In this document: one piece after another, positions 25,676 through 34,743 of the stretch
Layout: each line of letters starts with the position of its first letter
How positions within the stretch are numbered: position 1 is the stretch's first letter
Position numbers and translations under genes: made by a program
Origin: Hyphomicrobiales bacterium
Lineage (GTDB): Bacteria; Pseudomonadota; Alphaproteobacteria; Rhizobiales; Phreatobacteraceae
DNA length: 64,000 nt
Assembly (NCBI GenBank): GCA_017304475.1
Contig: JAFKKV010000011.1
Coordinates: 372,001 to 436,000 of the forward strand
Direction: 5' to 3'
Notes under the pieces: model-generated
Told to the model about the DNA's origin: nothing
Database searches by the model: none
What the model saw: the letters and a program-made list of their open reading frames with translations, nothing else

Positions 25676-26812
25676 ATGCTTGTTCTGAGTGAAGACCAGC
25701 GCATGCTCCAGGACGCCGCCCGCGGTTTCGTCCAGGAGAAATCTCCCGTCGCCGCCTTGCGCAGGCTGCGCGACGAGCGTGTCGCCGACGGCTTCGACCG
25801 GACGCTCTGGCGCGACATGGCCGAGATGGGCTGGACCGGCATCCTGGTGCCGGAAGAGGCCGGCGGCCTCGGTTTCGGTTTTGTCGGGGCGGGCCTGATC
25901 TGCGAGGAAATGGGCCGCACGCTCGCCGCTTCTCCCTTCCTGTCGACCGCCGTCATGGCCGCGACCGCGCTGTCGCGGGCTGGCACCGAAGCACAGAAGC
26001 AGCGCTGGCTGCCGGCGATCGTCGCCGGCGAGGCGATCATCGCCACCGCCGTCGACGAGGGCCGCAAGCACGACCCGGCGAAGACCGCCCTGAAGGCCGA
26101 AGCCTCGGGCAACGGCTTCCGGCTGTCGGGCGAGAAGATCCAGGTCGCCGACGGCCATGTCGCCGATGCCGTCTTGGTCGCCGCGCGCACCGCCGGCGCG
26201 GCCGGCGAGGCGGCGGGCATCAGCCTGTTCCTGGTCGATGCCAAGGCCAAGGGGCTTGCCGCCGAGCGCGTCGCCACGCTCGATTCCCGCGGCGCGGCGC
26301 GCCTGACCTTCGACGACGTGCAGGTGACCGGCGCCGATCTCGTCGGCGAGGTCGACCAGGGGCACGGCTTGGTCGAGATCGTGCTCGGCGCCGGCCGCGC
26401 CGGCCTTGCCGCCGAGCTCGCCGGCAATGCCCAGGAGACCTTCGGGCGCACCGTCGCCTATCTGCGCGAACGCAAGCAGTTCGGCCGCACCATCGGCGCC
26501 TTCCAGGCGTTGCAGCACCGCGCGGCCCATCTGTTCTGCGAGATCGAGATCGCCCGTTCGGCGGTGCTCGCAGCCCTTCAGGCGCTCGACCGCGACCCGG
26601 CGGATGCCGGGCTCGCGGTGTCGCTCGCCAAGGCCAAGGCGGCCGCCGTCGCCCGCCTCGCCGCCCAGGAGGCGATCCAGATGCATGGTGGCATCGGCAT
26701 GACCGACGCCATCGATATCGGCCTGTTCGCCAAGCGCATGCAGGTCTCGGCCGAGCTCTATGGCGACGCCGATTTCCACGCCGACCGGGTAGCGCTGGCG
26801 CGCGGCTTCTGA
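25676..26812 (+). CDS. Acyl-CoA dehydrogenase, subunit lacking catalytic Glu
   Basis: A 378-residue acyl-CoA dehydrogenase-family protein, 15 bp downstream of the previous one. RKQFG at 266-270 and QMHGGIGM are present, but the catalytic segment reads ELYGDADF, with Gly363 where the active-site Glu normally stands. It is therefore unlikely to be active alone and probably supplies FAD-binding contacts to the partner encoded upstream. The N-terminal domain is also short and lacks a clear TEPxAGSD motif. Confidence 0.88.
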   Translation: MLVLSEDQRMLQDAARGFVQEKSPVAALRRLRDERVADGFDRTLWRDMAEMGWTGILVPEEAGGLGFGFVGAGLICEEMGRTLAASPFLSTAVMAATALSRAGTEAQKQRWLPAIVAGEAIIATAVDEGRKHDPAKTALKAEASGNGFRLSGEKIQVADGHVADAVLVAARTAGAAGEAAGISLFLVDAKAKGLAAERVATLDSRGAARLTFDDVQVTGADLVGEVDQGHGLVEIVLGAGRAGLAAELAGNAQETFGRTVAYLRERKQFGRTIGAFQALQHRAAHLFCEIEIARSAVLAALQALDRDPADAGLAVSLAKAKAAAVARLAAQEAIQMHGGIGMTDAIDIGLFAKRMQVSAELYGDADFHADRVALARGF

Positions 26813-26889
26813 CGCGGCGAGCTTTTTTGCGGCCGGTTCGCGCCTTCGGGCGTGGCCGGACGAGACGATCAGGATCTCAAGGTGTCGCC

Positions 26890-27708
26890 ATGGCCTTTCT
26901 CGACGATCTCTTCGGCCTCAAGGGCAAGACCGCGCTGGTCACCGGCGGCGCCTCCGGCATCGGCCGGATGGGCGCCGAGGCTCTCGTCATGGCCGGTGCC
27001 AGGGTGCTCATCGCCTCGCGCAAGGGCGATGCCTGCGAGGCGGTCGCCGCCGAGCTGAACGAGCTTGGCGGCACCGGTTCGGCCGAGGGTTTTGCCGGCG
27101 ATGTCGGCACCGAGCAGGGCGTGCGCGATCTCGCCGCCGCGGTGCGTGCCCGCACCGACAGCCTCGACATTCTCTGGAACAATGCCGGCAAGACCTGGGG
27201 CGAGCCCCTGGCGAGCTTTCCCTTCAAGGCCTGGGACGGCGTCATGTCGGTCAATGTCGCCGGCCTGTTCACCTTGACCCGCGACCTCCTGCCGCTTCTG
27301 GAAAAGGCGGCGACGCCGGACGATCCGTCGCGGGTGGTCAATGTCGGCTCGGTCATGGGCACCCAGCCGATCGGCGCGGGGGCCTATTCCTATGCCGCCT
27401 CAAAGGCTGCCGTGCATCATCTGACCAAGATCCTGGCGCATGAACTGGCGCACAAGCAGATCACCGTGAACGCCCTGGCGCCGGGGCCCTTCATCAGCCG
27501 AATGACCGCCTTTGCGCTCGGCAGTGAGACGGGTCAGGCTCGCGCAGCGGAAGACAGTCCCATGGGCCGCATCGGCCGGCCGAGCGATATCATGGGCTGC
27601 CTCCTGTTTCTGTGCGGGCGCGGCGGCGCCTATACCACCGGTGCGATCCTGCCCGTCGACGGCGGCATCAGCGTCGATAGCGGACATAAGCTGTTCGGAG
27701 GAGAATGA
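26890..27708 (+). CDS. Short-chain dehydrogenase/reductase
   Basis: A 272-residue classical SDR. TGGASGIG is the cofactor glycine motif, NNAGKTWGE the NAG motif, and YAASKAAVHH carries the YxxxK catalytic pair preceded by Ser in NVGSVMG. In this pathway it could oxidise a 3-hydroxyacyl-CoA. The ATG at 26890 fits the family; the longer frame from 26827 would add arginine-rich sequence. It overlaps the MaoC gene by 4 bp. Confidence 0.87.
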   Translation: MAFLDDLFGLKGKTALVTGGASGIGRMGAEALVMAGARVLIASRKGDACEAVAAELNELGGTGSAEGFAGDVGTEQGVRDLAAAVRARTDSLDILWNNAGKTWGEPLASFPFKAWDGVMSVNVAGLFTLTRDLLPLLEKAATPDDPSRVVNVGSVMGTQPIGAGAYSYAASKAAVHHLTKILAHELAHKQITVNALAPGPFISRMTAFALGSETGQARAAEDSPMGRIGRPSDIMGCLLFLCGRGGAYTTGAILPVDGGISVDSGHKLFGGE

Positions 27709-28175
27709 CTGACATGGCTGATGAAGTGACCATTGACGAACTGAAGGGCCAGATCGGCCAGGAGATCGGCCTGTCCAAGTGGTTCGACATCCCGCAGTCG
27801 ACGATCGACGCCTTCGCCGACCTGACCCACGATCACCAGTTCATCCATATCGATCCGGCCAAGGCCAAGATGACGCCGTTCGGCGGCACCATCGCCCATG
27901 GCTTCCTGACCGTCTCCATGCTGTCGGCTTTCGCGATCGACGCGCTTCCCGGCATTGCCGGCCGTGCCATGGGCGTCAATTACGGCTTCGACAAGCTGCG
28001 CATGATCTCGCCGGTCAAGGCCGGCGCCAAGGTGCGCGGCCGTTTCGTCCTGAAGGCGCTCGAATCGAAGAACCCCAAGCAGCACCAGCTGACCTATGGC
28101 GTGACCGTCGAGATCGAGGGCAGCGACCGGCCGGCTGTCGTCGCCGACTGGGTCACGCTCGCTTATCTGATGTGA
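27705..28175 (+). CDS. MaoC-like enoyl-CoA hydratase
   Basis: A 156-residue single hot-dog-domain protein. Asp43 and His48 in DHQFIH form the D-x4-H catalytic pair of (R)-specific enoyl-CoA hydratases, and PFGGTIAHGF follows as in the family. It would hydrate the 2-enoyl-CoA made by the dehydrogenase pair. ATG at 27705 overlaps the upstream stop (ATGA); a second ATG at 27714 is possible. No crotonase-type hydratase occurs in this cluster, so this is the obvious candidate for the step. Confidence 0.88.
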   Translation: MTDMADEVTIDELKGQIGQEIGLSKWFDIPQSTIDAFADLTHDHQFIHIDPAKAKMTPFGGTIAHGFLTVSMLSAFAIDALPGIAGRAMGVNYGFDKLRMISPVKAGAKVRGRFVLKALESKNPKQHQLTYGVTVEIEGSDRPAVVADWVTLAYLM

Positions 28176-28185
28176 GGATATTTCC

Positions 28186-29115
28186 ATGACCATTCGTTTC
28201 GACGGGCGCGTCGCCATCGTCACCGGGGCCGGCAACGGCCTCGGCCGTTCCCATGCCCTGGGTCTTGCGGCGCGCGGCGCCAAGGTCGTCATCGTCGATT
28301 TCGGCGGCGCCCGCGACGGCACCGGGGGCTCGTCGGAAGCCGCCGAGAAGGTGGTTGCCGAGATCGTCGCCGCCGGCGGCGAGGCCATGGCCCACGGCGC
28401 CAATGTCGCCGACTTCGCCCAGGTTCAGGACATGGTCGCCAAGACCATGGCCCGCTGGGGCCGCATCGACATCCTCGTCAACAATGCCGGCATCCTGCGC
28501 GACAAGACCTTCGCCAAGATGGAACTGGCCGATTTCGAGGCCGTCATGGCCGTCCATGTCATGGGCACGGTCAATTGCACCAAGGCGGTCTGGGAGATCA
28601 TGCGCACGCAGAATTACGGCCGCATCGTCTTCACCTCGTCGTCATCGGGCCTCTACGGCAATTTCGGCCAGTCCAACTACGGCGCCGCCAAGGCGGCCAT
28701 GGTCGGGCTGATGAACGTGCTGCACATGGAAGGCGCCAAGAACGACATCCGGGTCAACACGCTGGCGCCGACCGCGGCGACCCGCATGACCTCGGATCTC
28801 ATGTCGGCCGAGGCCCTGGCCCTGCTGACGCCGGAATCGATCACGCCCGGCGTGCTGTTCCTGGTGAGCGACAAGGCGCCTTCGCGCGTCATCCTGTGCG
28901 CCGGCGCCGGCGCCTATGCCCGCACCATCATCTACGAAACGGACGGCATCTATCTCGACGAGGCCGAGCGCACGCCCGAGACCATCGCCGCCCGCTTCGA
29001 CGACATCTCCAACCCCGCCGGCCAGAAGGCGCTGCAGGGGGCCTTCGAGCAGACCACCAAATTCGCCATGAAAGCCGCCGCGGCCAAGGGTGTCACCCTG
29101 CCGCCGCGCGGTTGA
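28186..29115 (+). CDS. SDR resembling the dehydrogenase domain of multifunctional enzyme type 2
   Basis: A 309-residue [15 protein letters not shown] is the cofactor motif, followed by [20 protein letters not shown], an insert typical of 17-beta-hydroxysteroid dehydrogenase 4/MFE-2 (R)-3-hydroxyacyl-CoA dehydrogenases; [11 protein letters not shown] and [10 protein letters not shown] give the catalytic region. The C-terminal 60 residues extend beyond a standard SDR. Pairing with an (R)-specific MaoC hydratase 10 bp upstream makes (R)-3-hydroxyacyl-CoA oxidation likely. Confidence 0.88.
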   Translation: MTIRFDGRVAIVTGAGNGLGRSHALGLAARGAKVVIVDFGGARDGTGGSSEAAEKVVAEIVAAGGEAMAHGANVADFAQVQDMVAKTMARWGRIDILVNNAGILRDKTFAKMELADFEAVMAVHVMGTVNCTKAVWEIMRTQNYGRIVFTSSSSGLYGNFGQSNYGAAKAAMVGLMNVLHMEGAKNDIRVNTLAPTAATRMTSDLMSAEALALLTPESITPGVLFLVSDKAPSRVILCAGAGAYARTIIYETDGIYLDEAERTPETIAARFDDISNPAGQKALQGAFEQTTKFAMKAAAAKGVTLPPRG

Positions 29116-29137
29116 CGCGACACACGAGGAGAGAGCC

Positions 29138-30328
29138 ATGCGTGAAGCCGTCATCGTCTCCACCGCCCGCACGGGCCTTGCCAAATCCTGGAAGGGCGCG
29201 CTCAACAACACCCATGGCGCGGCCATGGGCGGCCATGCCACCCGGCACGCCATCCAGCGCGCCAAGATCGAGCCCGGCGAGGTCGAGGACGTCATTGTCG
29301 GCTGCGCCAATCCGGAAGGCGCCACCGGTTCCAACATCGCTCGCCAGATCGCGCTGTCGGCCGGCTGCCCGGTGACCGTCTCGGGCGTGACCGTCAACCG
29401 CTTCTGCTCCTCGGGCCTGCAGACGATCGCCACCGCCGCCCAGCGGGTGATCGCCGGCGAGGGCGAGATCTTCGCCGCAGGCGGCGTCGAATCCATTTCG
29501 CTGGTGCAGAACCAGGCCAACCGGTCGAACCTGATCGATCCCTGGCTGAAGGAGCACAAGCCGGAAATCTACTGGCCGATGCTGCAGACCGCCGAGACGG
29601 TGGCCAAGCGCTACAACATCTCGCGTCACCTTCAGGACGAATATGGCGTCGAGAGCCAGCGTCGCGCCGCCGCCGCCCGCCAGGGCCGCAAGTTCGACGA
29701 CGAGATCGTGCCGTTCACCACCTCCATGACCATGGCGGAAATGAACGACAAGAAGGAGGTCGTGCGCACCTGGCAGCAGGAGGTGACGCTGAGCGAGGAT
29801 GAGGGCATTCGCGCCGACACCACCTATGAAGGCGTGTCGAAGATCCGCCCGGCGATCGAGGGCGGCGTCATCTCGGCCGGCAATGCCAGCCAGTTCTCCG
29901 ACGGCGCTTCCATGGCCATCGTCATGGACGGCAAGATGGCCGAGCAGCGCAATATCAACCCGCTCGGCATTTTCAAGGGTTTCGCGGTGGCCGGCTGCGA
30001 GCCGGACGAGATGGGCATCGGCCCGGTCTTCGCCGTGCCGAAACTGTTGAAGCGCCATGGCCTGAAGGTCGAGGACATCGATCTCTGGGAGCTCAACGAG
30101 GCCTTTGCCGTGCAGGTGCTCTATTGCCGCGACCAGCTCGGCATTCCCTATGACCGGCTGAATGTGAACGGCGGCGCCATTGCGGTCGGCCACCCCTACG
30201 GCGTCTCCGGCGCCCGCCTGGTCGGCCACGCGCTGATCGAGGGCAAGCGCCGCAACGCCAAGCATGTGGTGGTCACCATGTGCATCGGCGGCGGCATGGG
30301 GGCCGCAGGGTTGTTCGAGGTCGCCTGA
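29138..30328 (+). CDS. Acetyl-CoA acyltransferase (thiolase)
   Basis: A 396-residue thiolase. Catalytic residues are all present: nucleophile Cys90 in NRFCSSGLQ, His352 in GHPYGVSG and Cys382 in [10 protein letters not shown]. It cleaves 3-oxoacyl-CoA to acetyl-CoA (or propionyl-CoA) and a shortened acyl-CoA, completing the cycle encoded by the preceding genes. GAGGAGAGAGCC precedes the ATG at 29138. Confidence 0.93.
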   Translation: MREAVIVSTARTGLAKSWKGALNNTHGAAMGGHATRHAIQRAKIEPGEVEDVIVGCANPEGATGSNIARQIALSAGCPVTVSGVTVNRFCSSGLQTIATAAQRVIAGEGEIFAAGGVESISLVQNQANRSNLIDPWLKEHKPEIYWPMLQTAETVAKRYNISRHLQDEYGVESQRRAAAARQGRKFDDEIVPFTTSMTMAEMNDKKEVVRTWQQEVTLSEDEGIRADTTYEGVSKIRPAIEGGVISAGNASQFSDGASMAIVMDGKMAEQRNINPLGIFKGFAVAGCEPDEMGIGPVFAVPKLLKRHGLKVEDIDLWELNEAFAVQVLYCRDQLGIPYDRLNVNGGAIAVGHPYGVSGARLVGHALIEGKRRNAKHVVVTMCIGGGMGAAGLFEVA

Positions 30329-30344
30329 CCTGATTGACTAGCCG

Positions 30345-30369
30345 GAAAGGCGGCCGGCGGCCGCCTTTC
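30345..30369 (+). terminator. Hairpin between thiolase and binding-protein genes
   Basis: GAAAGGCGGCC-GGC-GGCCGCCTTTC, 16 bp after the thiolase stop, is a perfect 11-bp stem. Lacking a T-run, it may be a partial terminator or processing site separating the oxidation genes from the transporter genes. Confidence 0.55.
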
Positions 30370-30476
30370 GCAACCTTAACGAGAGCCGCGCCAAGCGGCC
30401 GCGGGACCAGAGGAAACGTTGCGGCGTCGAGCCGCCGATGGCGGCCAAAAAGGGCCGCGCCAAGAGGAGGAAAACC

Positions 30477-31724
30477 ATGTCTCATCTCACCCGCCGCCAG
30501 GTCGTCGGCTCGGGCCTTGCCGCCGCCGCGCTCACCAGCCTGCCGGCCTCCGCCCAGGCCGGCCCGGTGCGCATCGCCTATATCGATCCGCTGTCCGGCT
30601 TCATGGCCCCGGTCGGCGATGGCGGCCTCAAGCAGTTCGAGTTCGAATGCGAGCGGATCAACGCCGCGGGCGGCGTCGCCGGCGGCCGCAAGCTCGAAGT
30701 GCTCGGCCTCGACAACAAGCTCAATCCGCAGGAATCGATCGTCCAGCTCGAAAAGGCGATCGACCAGGGCATTCGCTACATCGCCCAGGGCAACGGCTCG
30801 TCGGTCGCCTCGGCTCTCGTCGACGCGATCGAGAAGCACAATGCGCGCAATCCGCGCCAGGCCGTGATGTATCTGAACTATGCCGCGGTCGATCCGGTCT
30901 TCACCAACGACAAATGCTCGTTCTGGCATTTCCGTTTCGACGCCGATTCCGACATGAAGATGTCGGCGCTGACCGACTACATCAAGGGCCTGCCGGACCT
31001 GAAGCGCATCTACATCATCGGGCAGGACTATTCCCACGGCAAGGCGGTCGCCGACGCGGCGGTCAAGATGCTGGCGGTCAAGCGCCCGGATATCCAGATC
31101 GTCGGCAATGAACTGCATCCGCTCGCCCGGGTGCGCGACTTCTCGCCTTATATCACCAAGATGCGGGCGGCCGGCGCCCAGGCCGTCATTACCGGCAACT
31201 GGGGCAACGACATGCAGTTGCTCATCAAGGCCTCGTCCGATGCCGGCTTCAACGTGCCCTATTTCACCTATTACGGCGGGGGCCTCGGCGCGGTCGCCGG
31301 CATGGGCAAGTCGGCGGTCGGCCTCGTGCGCCAGATCACCGAATGGCACTCCAACATCCCCGATATCGGCATGGACGACATCGTCCGCAGCTTCAAGGCC
31401 AAGCACCGCGACCTCGATTATTATTATTACCGGGTCAAGGTGATGTTCGACATGCTCGCCAAGGCGATGAACGACACCAAGTCGGTCGAACCGCGCGACG
31501 TGGCGATGGCGCTCGAGGGCATGGAGATCAAGATCGAGACCGGCATGGCCTCGATGCGCAAGGACAACCACCAGTTGATCCAGCCGCTCTACATCTCGAC
31601 CCTGTCGGAGAACGTCAAGTTCGACGTCGACAATACCGGGCTCGGCTTCAAGACCGACATCAAGATCGAGGGGCCGGCGACCTCCATGGCGTCGACCTGC
31701 CAGATGCGCCGCCCCGGCGCCTGA
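30477..31724 (+). CDS. Branched-chain-amino-acid-type ABC transporter substrate-binding protein
   Basis: A 415-residue periplasmic binding protein of the Leu/Ile/Val class (type I fold). The N-terminus TRRQVVGSGLAAAAL...ASAQA has twin arginines at 6-7, so Tat export is likely. GPVRIAYIDPLSGFMAPVGDGGLKQF marks the ligand fold. Its place between beta-oxidation genes suggests it binds a carboxylate such as a fatty, aromatic or cyclic acid instead of an amino acid (inference). AAGAGGAGG gives a strong ribosome site for the ATG at 30477. Confidence 0.92.
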   Translation: MSHLTRRQVVGSGLAAAALTSLPASAQAGPVRIAYIDPLSGFMAPVGDGGLKQFEFECERINAAGGVAGGRKLEVLGLDNKLNPQESIVQLEKAIDQGIRYIAQGNGSSVASALVDAIEKHNARNPRQAVMYLNYAAVDPVFTNDKCSFWHFRFDADSDMKMSALTDYIKGLPDLKRIYIIGQDYSHGKAVADAAVKMLAVKRPDIQIVGNELHPLARVRDFSPYITKMRAAGAQAVITGNWGNDMQLLIKASSDAGFNVPYFTYYGGGLGAVAGMGKSAVGLVRQITEWHSNIPDIGMDDIVRSFKAKHRDLDYYYYRVKVMFDMLAKAMNDTKSVEPRDVAMALEGMEIKIETGMASMRKDNHQLIQPLYISTLSENVKFDVDNTGLGFKTDIKIEGPATSMASTCQMRRPGA

Positions 31725-31735
31725 TCGGAACCATC

Positions 31736-31765
31736 GCGACGGGCCGGTCTGGTCCGGCCCGTCGC
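31736..31765 (+). terminator. Hairpin after the binding-protein gene
   Basis: GCGACGGGCCGG-TCTGGT-CCGGCCCGTCGC, perfect 12-bp arms, begins 11 bp after the stop. As in other transport operons it probably stabilises or attenuates so that binding protein exceeds membrane subunits. Confidence 0.6.
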
Positions 31766-31799
31766 GCCCCGTCCCTGGCCGGTTCCGGAGGCTCTCCGC

Positions 31800-32738
31800 A
31801 TGGAGACAATCGTCTTCTCCACGCTCAACGGCGTGCTCTACGGTCTTCTGCTTTTCATGCTCGCGAGCGGCTTGACGCTCATCTTCTCGATGATGGGCGT
31901 GCTCAATTTCGCCCATGCCAGCTTCTACATGCTCGGCGCCTATGTCGCCTTCACGCTCGGTTCGGTCACCGGCTTCTGGGTCGCGCTCGTGCTGGCGCCT
32001 CTGCTGGTCGGACTGTTCGGCGCTTTCGTCGAGCGCTTCGGCCTGCGCCATGTGCACAAGAACGGCCATGTCGCCGAACTGCTGTTCACCTTCGGCATCG
32101 CCTATCTCATCGAGGAGATCGTCAAGCTGGTCTGGGGCAAGAATCCCTTGCCCTATACGCCGCCGGCGATCCTCCAGCAGCCCCTGTTCACCCTGTGGGG
32201 CACCCATTATCCGGCGTTTCGCATCTTCATGATGGTTGTCGCCATCGCCATGTTCGTGGCCTTGTGGGCGCTTTTGAAACGCACCCGTGTCGGCCTGATC
32301 GTCCAGGCCTCCCTGTCCAATCCCCATATGGTCGGCCATCTCGGGCACAATGTGCCGCTGGTCTTCATGGGCGTCTTCGCGGTCGGCTGCGCCATGGCCG
32401 CGCTCGCCGGCGTCATCGGCGGAGCGCTCCTGGTCACCGATCCGGCCATGGCCCTGACGCTCGGGCCGATCGTCTTCGTCGTGGTGGTGGTCGGCGGCAT
32501 GGGCTCGCTCGGCGGTGCCTTCGTCGCCTCCATCCTGATCGGGCTGATCCAGACCTTCGCGGTCGGCGTCGACGCTTCCCTCTCCGATCTCCTGGCGCGC
32601 TTCGGTATCCTGGTGTCCAACCGCTCCGATCTCGGCCGCATCACGCTTGCCCAGGTGGCACCGATGCTGCCCTTCCTGATCCTGGTTCTGGTGCTCATTT
32701 TCCGGCCACGCGGCCTCATGGGAGCTCGCGAGTCATGA
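31800..32738 (+). CDS. Liv-type ABC transporter permease (LivH-like)
   Basis: A 312-residue inner-membrane permease with about eight hydrophobic segments. ANFAHASFYMLGAYVA-like sequence near residues 35-55 and the cytoplasmic loop preceding GVFAVGCAMAALAGVIGG are typical of LivH. It forms the channel with the LivM-like subunit, whose gene overlaps its stop by 4 bp. Confidence 0.93.
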   Translation: METIVFSTLNGVLYGLLLFMLASGLTLIFSMMGVLNFAHASFYMLGAYVAFTLGSVTGFWVALVLAPLLVGLFGAFVERFGLRHVHKNGHVAELLFTFGIAYLIEEIVKLVWGKNPLPYTPPAILQQPLFTLWGTHYPAFRIFMMVVAIAMFVALWALLKRTRVGLIVQASLSNPHMVGHLGHNVPLVFMGVFAVGCAMAALAGVIGGALLVTDPAMALTLGPIVFVVVVVGGMGSLGGAFVASILIGLIQTFAVGVDASLSDLLARFGILVSNRSDLGRITLAQVAPMLPFLILVLVLIFRPRGLMGARES

Positions 32739-33985
32739 CCGGCACCTCGACCCTCAAGACCCTCCTGATCTGGCTCGGCTTCGCCCTGCTGCTGATCGTC
32801 CTGCCGATGATCTTCGCCTCGCGCACCTCGCTCACCCTGATGAACATCATCGGCGTGTGGGTGGTCTTCGCGCTCGCCTACAACATGCTGCTCGGCCAGT
32901 CCGGCATGCTGTCCTTCGGCCATGCCGTCTATTTCGGCCTCGGCGGTTATGCCGCGATCCACATGATGGCGGCGATCAAGTCGCAGCGCCTCGGCATTCC
33001 CGTCGCGGCCCTGCCGCTGGTCGGCTTCATGGCCGGCATGGCGGCGGGCGCCGTCATCGGCTGGTTCTCCTGCCGGCGCTCCGGCACGCCCTTCGCCATG
33101 ATCTCGCTCGGCGTCGGCGAGCTCATCGCCGCCTCGGGACTGATGTTCGTTTCGGTCTTCGGCGGCGAGGAGGGCGTCTCCGGCGACCGCTCCGCCGGGC
33201 CGGAATGGTTCGGCTTCTCGCTCGGACCGCAGATCAACGTCTACTATTTCATCGCCTTCTGGGTCTTCGTGGCGGCGCTCGCCATGTGGGCCTTCACCAA
33301 GACGCCGCTCGGCCGGCTCGCCAATGCGGTGCGCGACAATCCCGACCGTGTCGCCTTCATCGGTTACGACCCGCAGCGCGTGCGCTACCTGGTGTTCCTG
33401 ATCTCCGGCGGCTTCGCGGGGCTCGCCGGCTCGCTCTCGGCGGTGAATTTCGAGATCATCACGCCGGAAAAGCTCGGCGCGCTGAATTCCGGTGCCGTGC
33501 TGCTGATGGCCTATATCGGCGGCGCCGCGGTGTTCTTCGGGCCGATCATCGGCGCGGTGCTGATCTCGCTGATGCAGTCCATGCTGTCGGATTTCACCAA
33601 GGTCTGGCAGCTCTATCTCGGCCTGCTCTTCGTCGTCGTCGTGATGTTCGCCCCCTATGGCATCGGCGGCATGGTGGCGCAGGTGCTCAACGCCATCCGC
33701 AAGGGCGAACTGGCCGAGAAGCTGCCCGGCTGGCTGCTCGGCACGCTCGGCGCCGTGGTCACTTTCGGCGGCGCCATCATGGCGATCGAGATGGCCTACC
33801 GGATCCGCGAGGGCGGCCGTCCCTTCAGCGCCTTCGGCATGGCCTTCCCGCACACCGCCCTGACGAGCTGGGTCATCGCCGCCGGCCTGATCGCGCTCGG
33901 TATCGCCATCCTCGTGGTCGCGGTTCGATGGCGACGGCGCGGCTCGCTGGGCGCGGCGCTGCGGCTGAGGGAGATCGCACCATGA
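32735..33985 (+). CDS. Liv-type ABC transporter permease (LivM-like)
   Basis: A 416-residue membrane protein, longer than usual LivM (about 300-360) because of a C-terminal extension of two hydrophobic segments and a basic tail (residues about 325-416). Core signatures GQSGMLSFGHAVYFGLGGY and ISGGFAGLAGSL are intact. ATG overlaps the LivH stop and its own stop overlaps the LivG start, so translation is coupled throughout. Confidence 0.92.
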   Translation: MTGTSTLKTLLIWLGFALLLIVLPMIFASRTSLTLMNIIGVWVVFALAYNMLLGQSGMLSFGHAVYFGLGGYAAIHMMAAIKSQRLGIPVAALPLVGFMAGMAAGAVIGWFSCRRSGTPFAMISLGVGELIAASGLMFVSVFGGEEGVSGDRSAGPEWFGFSLGPQINVYYFIAFWVFVAALAMWAFTKTPLGRLANAVRDNPDRVAFIGYDPQRVRYLVFLISGGFAGLAGSLSAVNFEIITPEKLGALNSGAVLLMAYIGGAAVFFGPIIGAVLISLMQSMLSDFTKVWQLYLGLLFVVVVMFAPYGIGGMVAQVLNAIRKGELAEKLPGWLLGTLGAVVTFGGAIMAIEMAYRIREGGRPFSAFGMAFPHTALTSWVIAAGLIALGIAILVVAVRWRRRGSLGAALRLREIAP

Positions 33986-34743
33986 GCGCCATGTCCCGGA
34001 CGGCCTTGTCTCTCAGCAAGGTGACCAAGAATTTCGGTGCCGCGCAGATCATCCGCTCGGTCGATCTGGATGTTCCGGCCGGCGAACGCCACGCCATTAT
34101 CGGGCCGAACGGCGCCGGCAAGTCGACCCTGTTCAACCTGATCTCGGGGGCCTTCCCGCCCTCCTCGGGCGAGATCCTGGTCGACGGCCAGCCGGTCGCC
34201 GGCGCGCCGCCCTTCGAGATCAACCGGCGTGGCCTGTCGCGCTCGTTCCAGGTCACCAATATCTTCCACAATATGAGCGTCTACGAGAACCTGCGCTGCG
34301 CGGCGCTCTGGGCGCTCGGCCATCGCTATGTCTTCTGGCGCTCGATCGCCGGCCTGCGCGACGTCGCCGAGCGTTCGGAGGAAATCCTCGACCTGATCGG
34401 GCTCGGGCCGGTGCGCAACTCGCCGGCCGGGCTCCTGTCCTATGCCGACCAGCGGGCGCTCGAGATCGGTGTGACCATTGCCGGCGGCGCCAAGGTCATC
34501 CTGCTGGACGAGCCGACCGCCGGCATGAGCGCGCACGAGACCGAGCGGGCGGTCGACCTGATCCGCAAGGTGACGGAAGGGCGCACTTTGCTCATCGTCG
34601 AGCACGACATGAGCGTGGTCTTCGGCCTCGCCGACCGGATTTCGGTGCTGGTCTACGGCCAGATCATCGCGTCGGGCCCCCCCGACGAGATCCGCGCCGA
34701 CAAAAAGGTCAAGGAAGCCTATCTCGGCGAGGAGGCCGCCTGA
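33982..34743 (+). CDS. Liv-type ABC transporter ATPase (LivG-like)
   Basis: A 253-residue ATPase. Walker A GPNGAGKS (residues about 41-48), Walker B VILLDEPTAG and the H-loop EHDM are intact. The signature motif reads LSYADQRALEIG, in place of the LSGGQ/LSYGEQ form, a known kind of variation in LivG-class proteins. Overlaps the upstream permease by 4 bp and shares one base with the LivF start. Confidence 0.93.
   Translation: MSAMSRTALSLSKVTKNFGAAQIIRSVDLDVPAGERHAIIGPNGAGKSTLFNLISGAFPPSSGEILVDGQPVAGAPPFEINRRGLSRSFQVTNIFHNMSVYENLRCAALWALGHRYVFWRSIAGLRDVAERSEEILDLIGLGPVRNSPAGLLSYADQRALEIGVTIAGGAKVILLDEPTAGMSAHETERAVDLIRKVTEGRTLLIVEHDMSVVFGLADRISVLVYGQIIASGPPDEIRADKKVKEAYLGEEAA

Noticed and set aside
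24368..26779. An 803-residue minus-strand open frame
   Set aside because: Antisense to the two acyl-CoA dehydrogenase genes; composition is that of a shadow frame.
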